NCBI RefSeq assembly: GCF_900129635.1
Contig: NZ_FSRB01000001.1
Location: 1,961,501 to 2,025,500 of the forward strand
DNA length: 64,000 bases
Origin: Singulisphaera sp. GP187
Lineage (GTDB): Bacteria; Planctomycetota; Planctomycetia; Isosphaerales; Isosphaeraceae
Direction of reading: 5' to 3'
Position 1 is the stretch's first letter. Each line of letters opens with the position of its first letter. The notes under the pieces are model-generated. The model worked only from the letters and a program-made list of their open reading frames with translations, was not told where the DNA came from and searched no databases. Made by a program: the position numbers and the translations under genes. Below, piece after piece: positions 1 through 12,181 of this stretch.

Positions 1-3000
1 CGGCGTCCAGGGTGTAGGCCGTGCCGTCGTGGGTCGTCAGGGTGTAGGCGGCGCCGAAGAGCGAGTCGGCCGGGTTGTAGGGCGTGAGGTTGGCATCCTC
101 GCCCGAGTAGGTGCCGTCGCCGTTGGCGATCAGCTCGGTGGCCGGCACGGTCAGGCGATCGGAGACCCCCGGGTCAGGGACGAACAGCGGGGTGGCGTAG
201 TTTGCGAAGGCGAAATAGCCGGTGACGACCGGCTGGGGCTCGAAGGTGAATCCCTCGGGCTGCTGGCCCGGGCGGGTAAGCACGACGCGAGTCCCGAGCT
301 GGAAGGGAGCGAGCACGCCGGCGTCGACGAGCGTGCCGTCGGCCTGGCTGACCTGGAGCTGGAAGTCCCCCTCGTTCATGGTCCAGCCGTAACCGAAGTC
401 GCCGTCCTTGTTCGCATTGAGGGTGTCATAGGTGCGGGTGATCGTGATCGGGATGCCCGCCACCGGGATGGTCAGGTCGGTGAACGAGAGGTGCAAGTTG
501 CCCAGCTTGAGGTTGCCGGCGACGTTCACCTCCTGGTCGACGGTGGTGGTCCGGTTGCCCGTGTTGGTGGCCTTTAGCTCGAGGACGTAGGACCCGTTGG
601 CCAGCATCGTGGGATCGAACACTCCGAGCACGCCGTCGCTGATCGGGGTCGAGCCGCCCGAGGCGATCGGGGTGAAGGCGGTGCTCCCCAGCGGCGCCAC
701 CGAGAGCGTGTAGGACTGGAGGTTGGCATCCTGGACTGTCCCCATGACGTTGATCGGCGCGGTCACCAGCGCGTCGAGGCTCTTGCGGTAGGTCAGCGAC
801 CAGGACTCGAGCTTCGCCGTGTTGGTCGTCGAGTGGTTGGTGATCGTCAGGGTGTACGTGCCGGCGGCGACCTTGCCGTTGAACGGCGACAGGGGATTCT
901 GGGGCTGGAACCGCCCGGTGTAGGGGGCGGTGCCGCCGGCCAATGCGACGGTGGCGGTGTCGTCCAGCACGGTGTTGGTGAAGTTCTGCCCGCCGACGCC
1001 GCTGAACAGCGTGATCGGGGCCATGCCGTTCGGTCCGGTGAGGGTGGCAACCAGGTCGGAATCGCTGGGGTCGATGAGGCTCAGGGTCACGGCGAGGTCG
1101 GCGATCTTCGCCGCGTCGTTGATCGTGATCGTCGAGGACTGCACTGACCCGGCCCCACATGCACCTCGGCGAAGGTCGGCAAGTGCGTCGTGGCGTCGGT
1201 GGCGTTGGAGGCCGCCACGGTGGAGGACTGCGCGGTGAACGAGGCCGTGGGGGCGGTGGTGACGTTCGGGTCGAACACGGTGATCGTCGCGGTCGCCGGC
1301 GGGCTCGTGGTGTTGCCGGCGGTGTCGGTCGCCGTGGCGGAGACCGTGAAGGGGCCGAGGGCGTCCAGGGTGATCGTGGCCGCGCCGTGGGCGTCGAGCG
1401 GGTACGTTGTGGTCCCATGGGTCAAGGTGCGCGCGACGACCCCGACGTTGTCGGTGGCCAGCACGACGACCGTGACCTGGGAACCGAGCGGGCCGGTGGT
1501 GCGGCTGAGCTCGATGCTGGCCTTGGGAGCTTCCAGGTCGCCGACGGCGGTCAACGCGTACGTGTGACTGGCCGTCACGCCGGCGGTGTCCTTGACGGTC
1601 ACGTGGAGGGTCAGCGGCACGCCGACGTCGGCCTGGAGTGGCAACCAGGTGATCCGGCCCAGGTTGTCGATGGTCGGCGCAGCCTCGCCGGACGGGAGGC
1701 CGGTGACATCGAGCTGGTAGGTCAGCGGATCGCCATCGGGGTCCGAGGCGTGGATGTCGAACTCGTAGGGCACGCCGGCCGTCGCGGTGGGGACCGTCGC
1801 CGGGGCGATTGTCGGGCCGGAGTCGGCGGAGGCCACGAGGGTGTACGTCTCTTCAGCCAGGCCGGTGGTGTCGTCGGTGACCTGGACGGTGATGTGGTAC
1901 GTCCCGGCCGGCGGGGTGCCCGAGAGCACGCCCGAGGTATCGCCGATGGTGAGCCACCCGAGGTTGTCGCCCAGGATCTGGTAGTGGAGCGGGTCGCCGT
2001 CGGGGTCGGTCGCCAGGACCGCGTCGGTGAACGGCTGGCCGGCCAGGGTCGCCTGCTTAGGCGTCCAGTTCAGGACCGGCGGACGGTTGGGGGCCGCGGC
2101 GGCGACAACGAGCGTGAACGACTGGGTGTCGGTCCCTCCCAGGCCGTCGCTGACCTCGATCGTCAGGGGGTACGAGCCGGCGACGGGGGAGGCCCACGGG
2201 AGCAGGTTGGAGGAAGGGTCGGGGAAGTCGAGTCCGACGGGGTGGCTGCCGATGAGCTTGTAGTGGATCGGGTCGCCGTCGATATCCTGGGCGCGGACCG
2301 CGTAGGTGTAGGCTTGGCCGACAGCGCCGGCGGTCTGGGCCGTGGAGAGGATCTGGGGCGGCGTATCCACGCCGCGGACGGTGATCGCGTACGCCTGGGT
2401 GGTCGACCCGCCGTAGGGGTCGCTGACGCGGACGGTGACCGGGAACGTGCCGACCTGATCGGGTGTGGGATCCCAGCGGATCGTACCCAGCCCGGGGTTG
2501 ATCGACAGACCGGCCGGGGCAGTCTCCAGGCTCCAGAGCAGTACGTCGCTGTCCGGGTCGGTGGCCTGCGCATTGTACGCGTAGGAGTTGCCGATGATGT
2601 CGACCAGCGGCGGGCTCGACGTGATTTGCGGCGGGCTGTTGGTCCCGGTGGTGGTCACGGTGAGGTTGAATGTCTTGGAGACCGGCGTGGCGCGGCCGTC
2701 GCTGACGGTGACGGTGACCGGTGTGGTGCCCGGGCTGCCGGTCGCGGTGCCGGAGATCGCCCCGGTGTTCGGGTCGATCGAGAGCCAGCCGAGGCTGGTC
2801 GTCATGGAGTAATGGAGCGGGTCGCCGTCGGTGTCGGAGCCCCGGGCCGCGCCGTAGTAGGTCCGGCCGAGCGGGATCGTCGTGCGGACCGGGAGGTCGA
2901 GCGCGAGGCTGCCGTCCGGGGCCGATCCGCTGACGTTGAGCGTGACCGGCTGGTAGGCGTCGCCGCCGCGACCGTCGTCGACGATGACGGTGAAGTCGAT

Positions 3001-6000
3001 CTCGCCGGTCTGCTGGGGCGTGAAGGTGAGCAGTCCGGTCTGGGAGTTGATCGACAGGCCGGGCGCGTCGATGTCCAGGGAGTAGTTCAAGGGGTCGTTC
3101 TCGGCGTCCTCCGCGCGGACCTGGTAGACCCAGGGGAGTAGTTTGACGGGCGGCACGCTCGGTGGCGTCGAGGTGATCGTCGGCGCCGACTCGTAGCCGG
3201 CGGCGATGACCTTGAACGCCTGCAAGGTGGCGCCGCCGTGACCGTCCTGCGCACGGAGCAGGACCCAGTAGACCCCCTTCTCGTCGGCGGTGGGCTCCCA
3301 GACGATTTCCCCCGAGACGGGGTCGACGATCATGCCGGCCGGGTGGACCGGCAGGTCGAAGCTGAGGGGCTCGCCGTCGGGGTCGGCGGCGGTGGGCTGG
3401 TAAACGATCGTGGTCTGCCCCGGGACGACCATCAGGCCGTCGGGCGGGCTGCTGGCGAAGGCGGGCTGCTGGTTGACCGTGGTGTTGGGGTCGTGGAAGC
3501 CGAAGTCGATGCCGAGCAGGAGCTGCGACGCGGCGAAGGTGAGCGTGTACGACGTCGAGCCGGCCGGCTCGGTTTCGCCCCAACCGCTCGGCGCGACAGC
3601 GACGACATGGTAGGTTCCCGGCACGGCGAGGTCAGTGAAGCGGTAGTTGCCGTCGACGTCGGTCGTCGTGGCGACTTCGCCGGCGTCGAACACGCCGTTG
3701 CCGTTGGCGTCGAGGAAGACCGTGACGCCCTTCAGGCCGGGCTCGTTCGGATAGCGTTGGCCGGTCTGGTAGTCGTCCCGGTAAACGGTGCCGCGGGCCT
3801 CGCCGGCCGCGAGGTTGTCGACCTTGAGGTTCCAGCTCTGGGGGGGGATCGAGGAGCCGCCGCGGCCGTCGGTGACGTCGACGGTGAAGGAGTAGTTGCC
3901 GGGCTGGGCGGGCCAGGTCAGCAGGCCGGTCCGGGGGTTGACCGTCACCGTGCCGGGCGCGTTGGTGGCGACGAGGCTGTAGGTCAGCGGGTCGTTGTCC
4001 GGATCGAAGGCGCGGATCTGGTACATGTACGTGTGGGCCGGATCAGGAATCAAGCCGTTGGACGTCACCAGGCCGCGACCGGCCAGGGTGATGAGCTTGC
4101 TCGAGGCGTCGGTGTCGACGATGTTGAAGCCGGCGATGGGCTGGAACGAGTTGTGCTCGATGTTTCCCGCGATGTCGGCGTTGGTCAGGCCGAGAGCCTC
4201 GCCGAACGGCGTGACCGTATTGCCGTTCTCCAATTCCCCGCCGACGCTCGCGCTGAGGACCGGGAAGGGGAGATACCCGAACTCACCGCCATTGGGAAGC
4301 ATGGGGGGTTGGAACCCGGGCTCGTTGTTCTCGCTCATTGCGAACAGACCGCCGCCGAGGTTGATGAACCGCGTGATATCGGCGGTGTGGGCGTTGAGGA
4401 GATCGAGCTCCGCCTGGGTGAGCTGGCCGCCGAAGTCGCTGGCGACGACAATCGCGGAGTAGCGGGAGCCGAGCGCACCGAGGGCTGCGTTCAACGAACG
4501 GACGTCGGCCACGTCGAAGTCCTGCCCCTCGACATACCCGGCTGCCACGATCCCCTCGACGCCGACGGGCCCACCGCCGCTCTGGGGGTCGGACAGCTGG
4601 GAATCAACGAACAGGAACTTGTGGATTCCCGCGGCGACGAACGGGTTATACGCCGGGTCCATGACGTAATGGATCCCGGCCGAGATGATGTTGCGCGCGC
4701 CGGGGGGGTTCGGCCCGTAGAGGTCGTGGAAGTCGGGGTCGTGGCCGGTGAGGAAGACCGAACCGCCGATGTGCCCCTGGAAGGTCGGCGGGGGCAGCAG
4801 GAGCGACTTGTCAGGCGTGCTCACGATCACCGGCGGGTGGTTGCCCGGCTCTGGCCGGACCATCACGTGGAAGGTCTGGGTGTCGGAGCCCCCCCGGCCG
4901 TCGTCGACCTTGATCTCGACCGACTGCAAGCCGAGCTGGCTGCCGTTCGGGGTCCAGACCAGGGCGCCGCTGGCCGGGAGCATTGTCATCCCCGAGGGGC
5001 CGGTGACCAGCGAATAGGTCAGGATGTCACCGTTGATGTCGACGGCGTGCGACGGGTAGTTGTACGGGACGTTGACGAAGGCGTCGACCACCGGGGTGGT
5101 GACGAAGTGCGGGGGCACGTTCACCGCGTTGCTGACGACCGTGAGGACGTAGTTCTGCACGGCGGTGCCGCCGTGGCCGTCGAGGACTTCGATGCTGACA
5201 TTGTGGTTCCCGATGTCGTTGGACCCGCCGTATAACGACCCGTCCGACGGCTCCCAGGTGACGAGCCCGGTGTTGCGATCGACCGACATCCCGCCGGGAC
5301 CGGCGAGCAGTGTGTAGGTGACCGGGTCACCGTCCGGGTCGGTGGCCCGCGCGGTGTACTGGTAGGGCAGGACCGACGGCGAACCGAAGTCCGAGTTGTA
5401 CTCGTACCAGTAGTGCGCGGCGGTCTCGACGACCGGGACCGATGTGAAGGACGGCGGACGGTTCACCGGCGCGAGGAAGACCAGGTCATAGGTGAAGGGC
5501 ACCTGCTGGGGGTCGAAGAACGCCAACACGCCGTTGTTGGTGGTCTGGCCGGGCTCGATCGTGCGGCCGGCGACCAGCTTGCTGAAATCATAGTAGTACG
5601 TGCCGTCGGGCAGGACGCCGTCGTAGTCGCGGACACGCACCAGCGGGTTGCTGATGTGTTTCACGGCGACCAGCAGCGGCGTATGCACCGTGTAGGTGCC
5701 GACGTCCTGGGCGGCCATATCGGCGTAGAGCACCGTCGTGGCCGAGTTGTACGAGGTCCGGCCGTATTGCGGGCTGAAGCTGGCCGTCACGTCGGACAGG
5801 CTCGCGAAGTCGATCGGGCCGGCCGGCGGGTTCGTGCCGGTCTCGTGCAGCGTGACCGGGCTGCTCGCTTGACCCGAGGCATCGATGGCCGTATAGGTGG
5901 AGGCGTTCGGGCCGAGGGCCACGGACTGTCGGTTGAAGAAGTTGTTGGCGGCGTCGACCGCGTCGACCGGCGTCCCGTTGGCGGCGACGACCGGCGTGCC

Positions 6001-9000
6001 CGGAGTGCTCGCCGTGACCTGGCCGGTGACGAGCACGGTGCTGCCGGCGGTCGCCTGGCCATTGTCGGCGGGGGAGATGATCGCGACCGTCGGCGGGTTC
6101 GGGTCGGCGATCCCTTCGGGGTCGCCGTCGGCGCTGGCGAGCGCGAACGAGCTAGTCGCCGAGTGGTTGCCGCTCGTCCACCCGGTGGCGCCCGCGTAGT
6201 CGTAGACCCGGTGGGTGGCGCGGTCAACGACCCAGAGGTCGGTCCCGCCGTTGGGGTTGAGGGTGATGCCCGAGGGACTCGTGTCGGCCGGGTCGAGGAA
6301 CCACTCGCCGACCTTGTTCCCGCTGGCGTTGTAGACGAAGACGGCGTGGGCCTTGTCGTCGGTGACCCAGAAGGTCGAGCCGTCGCGGGTCACGATGTCG
6401 GTGGGGCTATTGTTTTCGTTCAGCGGGTTGGGGTCCGACTGGTCGAGGTGGAACGATCCGCTCGGGAGGGCGGAGCTGCTGGCCGGCTGCGGCAGGGGAG
6501 TCGCGGCCCCGGCCCGGATCGCGGCGCCTCCCACGAAGCGCAGCACCGAGTGGATCCCCGCGTCGACGATCCAGAGGTCCGTGCCGTTGGTAGCGATCCC
6601 CTGGGGGTTGACCAGTCCGAAGGCGCGGAACGAACCGAGCAGGGCACCGTCGGTGCCCTGGACGTCGACCTCCTGGTTCGACCCGTCGACCAGCCATGCG
6701 GTGGTACCCGCGGCATTGACGGCGATCCCGCGCGGGCTCGGCACGCTGGTGTCCAAGCCGAACGCCCCGGACGTGTTCCCGTTCGCCAGGTAGCGTAGGT
6801 CGTGTCGCCGCCGGTCGACGTACCGCCGTCGGCGACGTAGAACTTGGTCTGGCCCGGGGGTGACGTCGCCGGCGGTGGGTTGCCGCCGTGCACGTTCTTG
6901 AGCGGTGCCCAGCTCACGAAGTAGACCGGGCTCGAGTTTCCCGGGACCGCCATCCAGCCCGATAGGTAAGCGACTTGATCGGTCGAGTGGATCCCGCTGG
7001 AGAGGCTCGGAAACTTGACGTCCATCCGGCCGCCCTGGGCGGGCACGATGTTGTAGTCGTCGGCCTGGGCCCCCCCCGGCCCAAAACGGAGGCTCGAGGC
7101 GACGATATTGTTGACGTTGAAGTCGGGGTTCCCGCCGGCGTCGGTGCAGGACCAGATCTTGACGGGGATCTCGCCCGGCCGGCCGACGTTGATCGCCGAG
7201 ACGACCTGGAACGGCAGGCACGACGAGCCGAAGTTGAGCGTGGCCGTGCCCCGGCCGCCGTCGTCGTCGGTGACCGTGACGGTCACCTGGTAGACGCCCG
7301 GTTGCGCGTACGCGTGTGAACCTGAGTAGGTACCGACCGTGGCGACGCCCGCCGACCCTTGAACGACGGTCGGAGTCATCGTCTGGGTGGTGCCGTCGCC
7401 CCAGTTGATCGTCTCCGTGAACGCCTCGACGGTCCCCGCCGGCGCGAAGGTGAAGCCGGCGTCGGTGAACTCGCCCGAGACGACGGCGATCGGGGCGCCG
7501 GTGTTAGGATCGGGCACGAAGGAGAACCCGGCCGAGACCTTCGGCGAGACGTTCTGGATCAACGCCGACGTGCTCAGGCTTCCCGAGCCATGATCCTTGT
7601 CGGTGACGACCACCTTGACCGTGTACGTTCCGTTATCGGCGTACGTGTGGCCCCCCGCCGTGACCGTCCCCGAGCCGTTCGACTCCGTGATCGTCGCGGC
7701 GCTGCTGGTCCCATCGCCCCAGTAGACCGCCGCCGTATGGGTGTCGCTCAGGCCGGGGTCCGTGAAGGTTGCGACGATGGCGTTGCTGGCGAGCGCACTT
7801 CCTTCATAAGTTGGAGTCTTGGTCGGGTTTGTAACCGTCGTGACCGTCGGGGCCACGTTGAGCACCTGGACATTGACCGTGTTGGTGGGGTAACTGCCAT
7901 TGGCGTTCGTCGCGGTCGCGGTGATCGTATCGCTGACCGCCGGGGTGACGCCGTCGGCATAGATGTGTGTCACCGTCGACGGGTTGCCGCTCAGGATCTG
8001 GGGGGCCGAGCCATCGCCCCAGGCAATCGTCCAACTCGTGATCGAGTTGCCGCCGGGCCCGGTGGCCGAGAGGTTGAGCGTATAGGTCGCCCCCTCGGAG
8101 GTCACGCCCGGACCGGCGATCGCCACCTGCGGCGCCGTGGCGTTGACGTGCACGCGGACGGTGTTGGAGTCCCAGGTGCCATCCTGGTCGGTCGCCGTCG
8201 CGCTGATCGTGTCGTCGTTCGGGCCACTGGCATAGACGTGCGTGGCCGAGTTCGGGTTGCCGCTGATCGTCTGAGGGGCCGTGCCGTCGCCCCAGTGGAT
8301 CGTCCAGTGGTCGATCGTGTCATCCTGGCCCGGATCGGTCGACGCGAGGTTGAGCGTGTACGTGGCTCCCGCGTTGACCGATCCCAGACCGCCGATGACG
8401 AGCGTCGGGCTTACATTGCTGACGGTGACGGCCAACGAGTTCGCGTTCCAGGTGCCGTCCTCGTCGGTCGCCGACGCAGTGATCGTGTCCGTGACCCCGT
8501 CGTTGTTGTAGACATGAGTGACCGTAGGCGTGTTGCCATAGAACGTCTCCGGGGCCGTGCCGTCGCCCCAATCGATCGTCCAGTCATAGACGGTGTCGAC
8601 GCTCGGCTCGATGGCCGAGAGATTGAGCGTGTAGGTCGCCCCCTCATCGGTGACGGGCGGGCCGTTGATCGTGACTGTCGGCGCCAGGGGGTTGACTGTC
8701 ACGTGGAACGTGGTGCTGGCCGTCCCGGCCGGGTCATCGTCGTCGGCGACGGTCACGGTGACGGTGTGGGTCCCCTCGTTCGAGTAGCTGTGGGTTGCGA
8801 CGACCGTACCCGCCCCATTCTGCTCCTGGACAGTGGCGTTCGAGCTGTACGTGCCATCTCCCCAGTCGATCGTGGCGGTGTGCTTGTCGCCGGTGCCCGG
8901 GTCGGCAAAAGAGACGGCCAGCGCGTAAGGGGTTCCTTCAGTCACCTGCTGATCGGCCACGGGGCGGACGAACGGGGTTGCATTGCCGATGGTAACCTGA

Positions 9001-10958
9001 GCGGCGGCGGTTGCGGTGGCGCCGGCGGTATCGGCCACGGTCAGCGTGGCGGTGTCGCTCCCCTCGTCGGCGTAGGTCCGGGTCGTGATCGGCTCGGTGG
9101 AGGTCGTCCCGTCGGCGAAGGTCCATTGGTAGGAGAAGAGGGGCGCCAGGGTGGCCGTCGATTGCGAGGCGTTGAACGTGACGGTGTCCCCCTCTACGAC
9201 GGTCTGGTTCCCCCCCGCGTTGGCGACCGGCGGGGCGTCGAGCGTGAAACTGGTCGAGGCCACGGTCCTCAGGCCCGCATTGTCGGTGGCGCGGATCGTG
9301 ATCTGATGCGTGCCGGCGGACAGGCCGGTCGGCGTCCAGCGGAATGAACCCGCCGCGAGCGTCGAGCTGATGTCCTGGTAGGCGCCGCCGTCGACGCTCG
9401 CTTCGAGTGTGGCCACGCTGCCGTCCTGGTCGGACGCCGTACCGGCCACCGTGGGGTCGGTGGTGAGTCGGTCGGTGCGGTAAGCATTGCTACTCGGCCC
9501 GGGGGGCGCGGTGTCGTTGAACAGGTCCACGGCGACCGACGGCGGGTGGTCGGCTGAAGTTGGGCACGGGAGCCGCACGGTCGTGTTGTGGTCGGAGTCG
9601 TTGTTAACCAGTCGGAAGATCAGATGAGCCGTGCTTTGAGGCGCGAGCCCGGAGATGTCGGTGGTGACGGTGACCACCGCCGTGCCGGTCTCCGTCGTGC
9701 CCGCTCCGAGCTTCGTAGGTAGTCCCTCGGTGACGTTGAGGAAGGCGTTGCGCGCCTCGCCGATGGTGGGAACCAGGGGTTTATCCTGGCCATCGACCAG
9801 GGCGACCTCGAAGGCGTCCTTGATCGAGTGAGTGTCCGTCGTGTCGAACGAGAGGTTGTCATACTGAAAGACGAGGGTCGAGGGGTTGCTGGGAATCGTC
9901 AGCGTTTTCTCTAGCCCGACGACGTACGAATTGCCCTCGGTCAGAACCAGACCGCCACCGGTGGAGACGACCCCACCGCGGCCGGGGTCGCTCCCACCAC
10001 TTTCGGGGGTCGACCAGCCGGTCAGGCTATCGACGTCGGCGCACGTGATCTGGATCGAGTTGCCCGAGGGTGTGCTAATGACGGAGTGTGGCAACTGGGT
10101 GAGCGTGCTCGTGCTGCTTCTCTGAGGCGATTGCGCGGGGATCGAAGTCGGAGCCGGCGAGGTCGGGCCGGGAGTGGGGGTCGGGGTCGGGGAAGGAGTC
10201 GCCGCGCGGGCGGGAGTCGAGCGGCTCGCGGTGGCCGGGGCAGGACTCTGCGCCAACCTGGCCGGGCCGGAAGTTCCGCTGGCGCCAACGACCTGTGAAC
10301 TCGATCCCCCTGAGTTCGAGGAGGGCGTCGGAGTCTGTGCGGCGGTCCCGCCTCGTGTCGCGGTGCCGAACGCCGATCCCGCGACGCCTCCACCGCCGCC
10401 CCGGGCGGCCGCGCCTCCCTGCGGCGCTGCCGATCCCTGCTTGCGGGGAGCTCCCGGACCGCTCGGTGTGTTCGCGGGGTGTTGTGTCCCGGCAGCGAGC
10501 GATTTGGGTAGCAGCGGGTGCGCGGACGTCGGTGAAACATGTTGTACCGAGTGCAGATCCCCCCGGCTCAGTCGGAACCCACCGGACAACCCATGGCCGT
10601 GCCCTTGATGCAGGGGCAAACTGTCGTGGCGGCGCGGAACGATCGAGAAGGGGAGGATGCCGCCCCTGCCGGAGAAACCTTGATGCGATGAACGCCGTCC
10701 TTCCCCGAAAGGCGTTCGCATCTCGGCCGCAAGACCATTGCCGGCGATCGAGCCCAGGCCGGTCAGAAGCGATCCGGCGATATCTCTCCGCTCGAGGTTT
10801 TCCGCTTCGAGAAGCTCCCGATGGCGGGCACGGCGACGGCGATCCCGTAATCGATCAGCCGAAGTGCCGACGCCATCGCGAGTTGGCCTCGAGTGATTCA
10901 CTAGCCGTAAGATCAGACCATCCCAGAAACGATCGGCAGACTCGTGGCGGCAAGTCAT
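1..10958 (-). CDS. Giant modular surface protein (PKD / NHL / Ig-cadherin-like / P-domain / RHS start), partial, two apparent frameshifts
   Basis: Begins at ATG 10958 after a GAGGAG ribosome binding site and runs off the left edge, so only about the first 3,650 residues are present. The N-terminus is arginine-rich and followed by an LERR motif at residues 55-58, like the LExR region of planctomycete giant secreted proteins. Then come a Pro/Ser/Thr-rich stretch (about 150-300), an unassigned beta domain, seven PKD-like domains (six with a WGDG-type core), NHL-like repeats, an array of putative Ig/cadherin-like domains (DPDGDP motifs), an SdrD-type B domain, a proprotein-convertase P-domain, and an RHS-type opening (ITRTYDTL then DFGYGW). 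Homology continues without loss across two single-base frame changes, near 6794 and 1149. Likely an adhesin or matrix protein, or an RHS-type polymorphic protein; its C-terminus is off the window. Domain order is seen; function is inferred. Confidence 0.85.
785..1147 (-). other. Proprotein-convertase P-domain region of the giant protein
   Basis: Translated in the third frame, this segment has the P-domain pattern: ITINDAAKIADLAVTL, DLVATLTGPNG, an NTVLDD loop, SPFNGKVAAGTYTLTITN and a closing SWSLTYR strand. P-domains occur beside subtilisin-like proteases but also free-standing in planctomycete and gliding-bacterial surface proteins. No protease domain is visible upstream here. Confidence 0.8.
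1146..1152 (-). other. Second apparent -1 nt frameshift in the giant gene
   Basis: The frame ending FAEVHVGPG changes to the frame SVQSSTITINDAAKIADL, which carries the P-domain and RHS region and stays open to the window edge. Adding one G to the GGG run (coding strand) restores continuity as PGSVQSS. Confidence 0.75.
1545..5465 (-). repeat. Array of about ten putative Ig/cadherin-like domains in the giant protein
   Basis: Successive domains open with xxPPxixStP, contain a DPDGDPxxY-type calcium-site-like motif, then a GLsIdpxTGxlxW strand, as in putative-Ig (He_PIG) and cadherin-like modules. The array is interrupted at about 4060-4625 by a non-Ig alpha/beta segment and at about 3490-3800 by an SdrD-type B domain (DANGNGVFDAGE motif). 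Confidence 0.8.
6100..6800 (-). repeat. NHL-like beta-propeller segment of the giant protein
   Basis: Repeated strands of the type SPRGIAVN, NPQGIATNGTDLWIVD, SGITLNPNGGTDLWVVD, each followed by a hydrophobic strand, as in NHL repeats. The segment starts immediately after the first apparent frameshift, so without correction it would be lost from the product. Confidence 0.7.
6790..6800 (-). other. Apparent -1 nt frameshift in the giant gene
   Basis: Upstream frame ends with ...GGTSTGGDTTY and homology resumes in another frame at YLANGNTSGAFGLD. Adding one C (TAC CGC TAC in place of TAC GCTAC) restores a single frame reading TYRYLANGN. Either a consensus error or a real mutation. Confidence 0.75.
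7225..9235 (-). repeat. PKD-domain array in the giant protein
   Basis: Seven tandem PKD-like units of about 85-100 residues. Six carry a WGDGT/S core, and most are followed by a His-Ser/Val-Tyr type beta strand. Units three to five are closest to each other (each opens with a GATYTLNL strand), suggesting recent duplication. PKD domains are extracellular beta-sandwich modules that act as spacers or binders. Confidence 0.85.
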
Positions 10959-12181
10959 GGCGCGCTCCTCGATCGTGGACCCCGGCTGTCATCCTGCATA
11001 CTCGCAGAGAGAACGGTCGGTGCCTTAAGCGATTAGGTGAATCGATTTAGCGAAATGCATTCACTACGATGAAGAATGGAAGAAATTCTGAAACCATCTT
11101 TATGGCAACAGCAGCGCGAGTGCTCACACGTTCCAAATCGGGGGGGAGAGCAGGGGGGACTCAACTTTGACCTCACGATCGATGAATTGCAAATACTTTT
11201 TTTGCGGCACTCTATCAAATGGCGATAACGCCTCATCATGCGGACTATAACTAATTCATCGACTAACCATTATGTCAATTCTGTGCCGACTCGATTGAGG
11301 GTGGTGTCCTACAGCATTTCACCAACAGACTTTATAGGTGAACAATACCTTTAATGGTAGACCCTTCCGAGGAACCCGACCCCAGGCTTGACCAGAGCGC
11401 CCAACCGCACGTCGGCGTCAAGAAAATTAGAGACCTCGGCAACGTTCAGGTCCACGTCTGATTGAATACTTCCTGCACCGCGCGAAAACTGTAAGACCGA
11501 GTAGTGGTCCTGTCAGATTCGCTACGCTCTGCAAGTCGTCGTCACGATGGTGGCCCAACCAAAGATGTATGACCATGACCACGTAAGACGTCGTCGAGGC
11601 AATCTTCACCTTACATCGGGCGCTGGTCAATTGGGAACGCCGCGTTCGTCAGCGAGGCGGGCGAACCGATGTGGTTCGTCTCTGAGAAGCTCATCCGCAC
11701 CGAGGGGGCGACACAGAATGATGCGTGGCGGCGTGCGGTTCAGTCGGCTCAAGAGGTCGGGATGGGCGGCCGTTCGATCCGGGTTCCGAGGTGGAGATGA
11801 ACGCGAGATCTTTCCGGCTCCATCTGGCCAGGCTGAATGGAGCTTGTCGGCCCGGCGGGAGGCCAAGACAGTCTCCGCTCTGCGGGTGCGGGGACGAGAC
11901 CCGCCTGACTGAACCAAGGCTGGAGGGCAAGGGGCTATGGGGAGGCGGCCGCTCAGCATCACCTGGATGAGGCTCGCCGGCAGGTCGGGTGCTCGCCACG
12001 TAGGTTTACGGCCCCCTCCGGCGGCTTAGGCGACACGACCTCGTAGCGGGCTAGCGATGAGGCCCGGTCCACGGAACCGAGTGATGCCAGGGAACTCCGG
12101 CCTGGCCTCTCACCCGATCGGCCGCGTGATCCGCGCCCTTACCGACCGCCATTGCAATCAAGCCAAAGCCTGGGACGTTTG
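10959..12181. other. Intergenic region, no convincing gene
   Basis: About 1.2 kb between the giant gene and the YchF-like gene. 11040-11300 is clearly more AT-rich than the surroundings and is the likely promoter area of the giant gene. 11550-12050 is GC-rich and open in several frames on both strands, but the translations are Pro/Arg/Ser-biased with no recognisable domain. No RNA gene or mobile element was recognised. Confidence 0.5.

Noticed and set aside
29..3141. Long plus-strand open frames opposite the giant gene (for example 1159-3141)
   Set aside because: Antisense frames of GC-rich repeats; Arg/Gly/Val-biased translation without domains.
1545..9235. CRISPR-like or tandem DNA repeat
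   Set aside because: Repetition is at protein-domain level, with divergent DNA and coding continuity.
11547..12050. Overlapping open frames on both strands
   Set aside because: Low-complexity Pro/Arg/Ser translations, no ribosome binding site, no domain.
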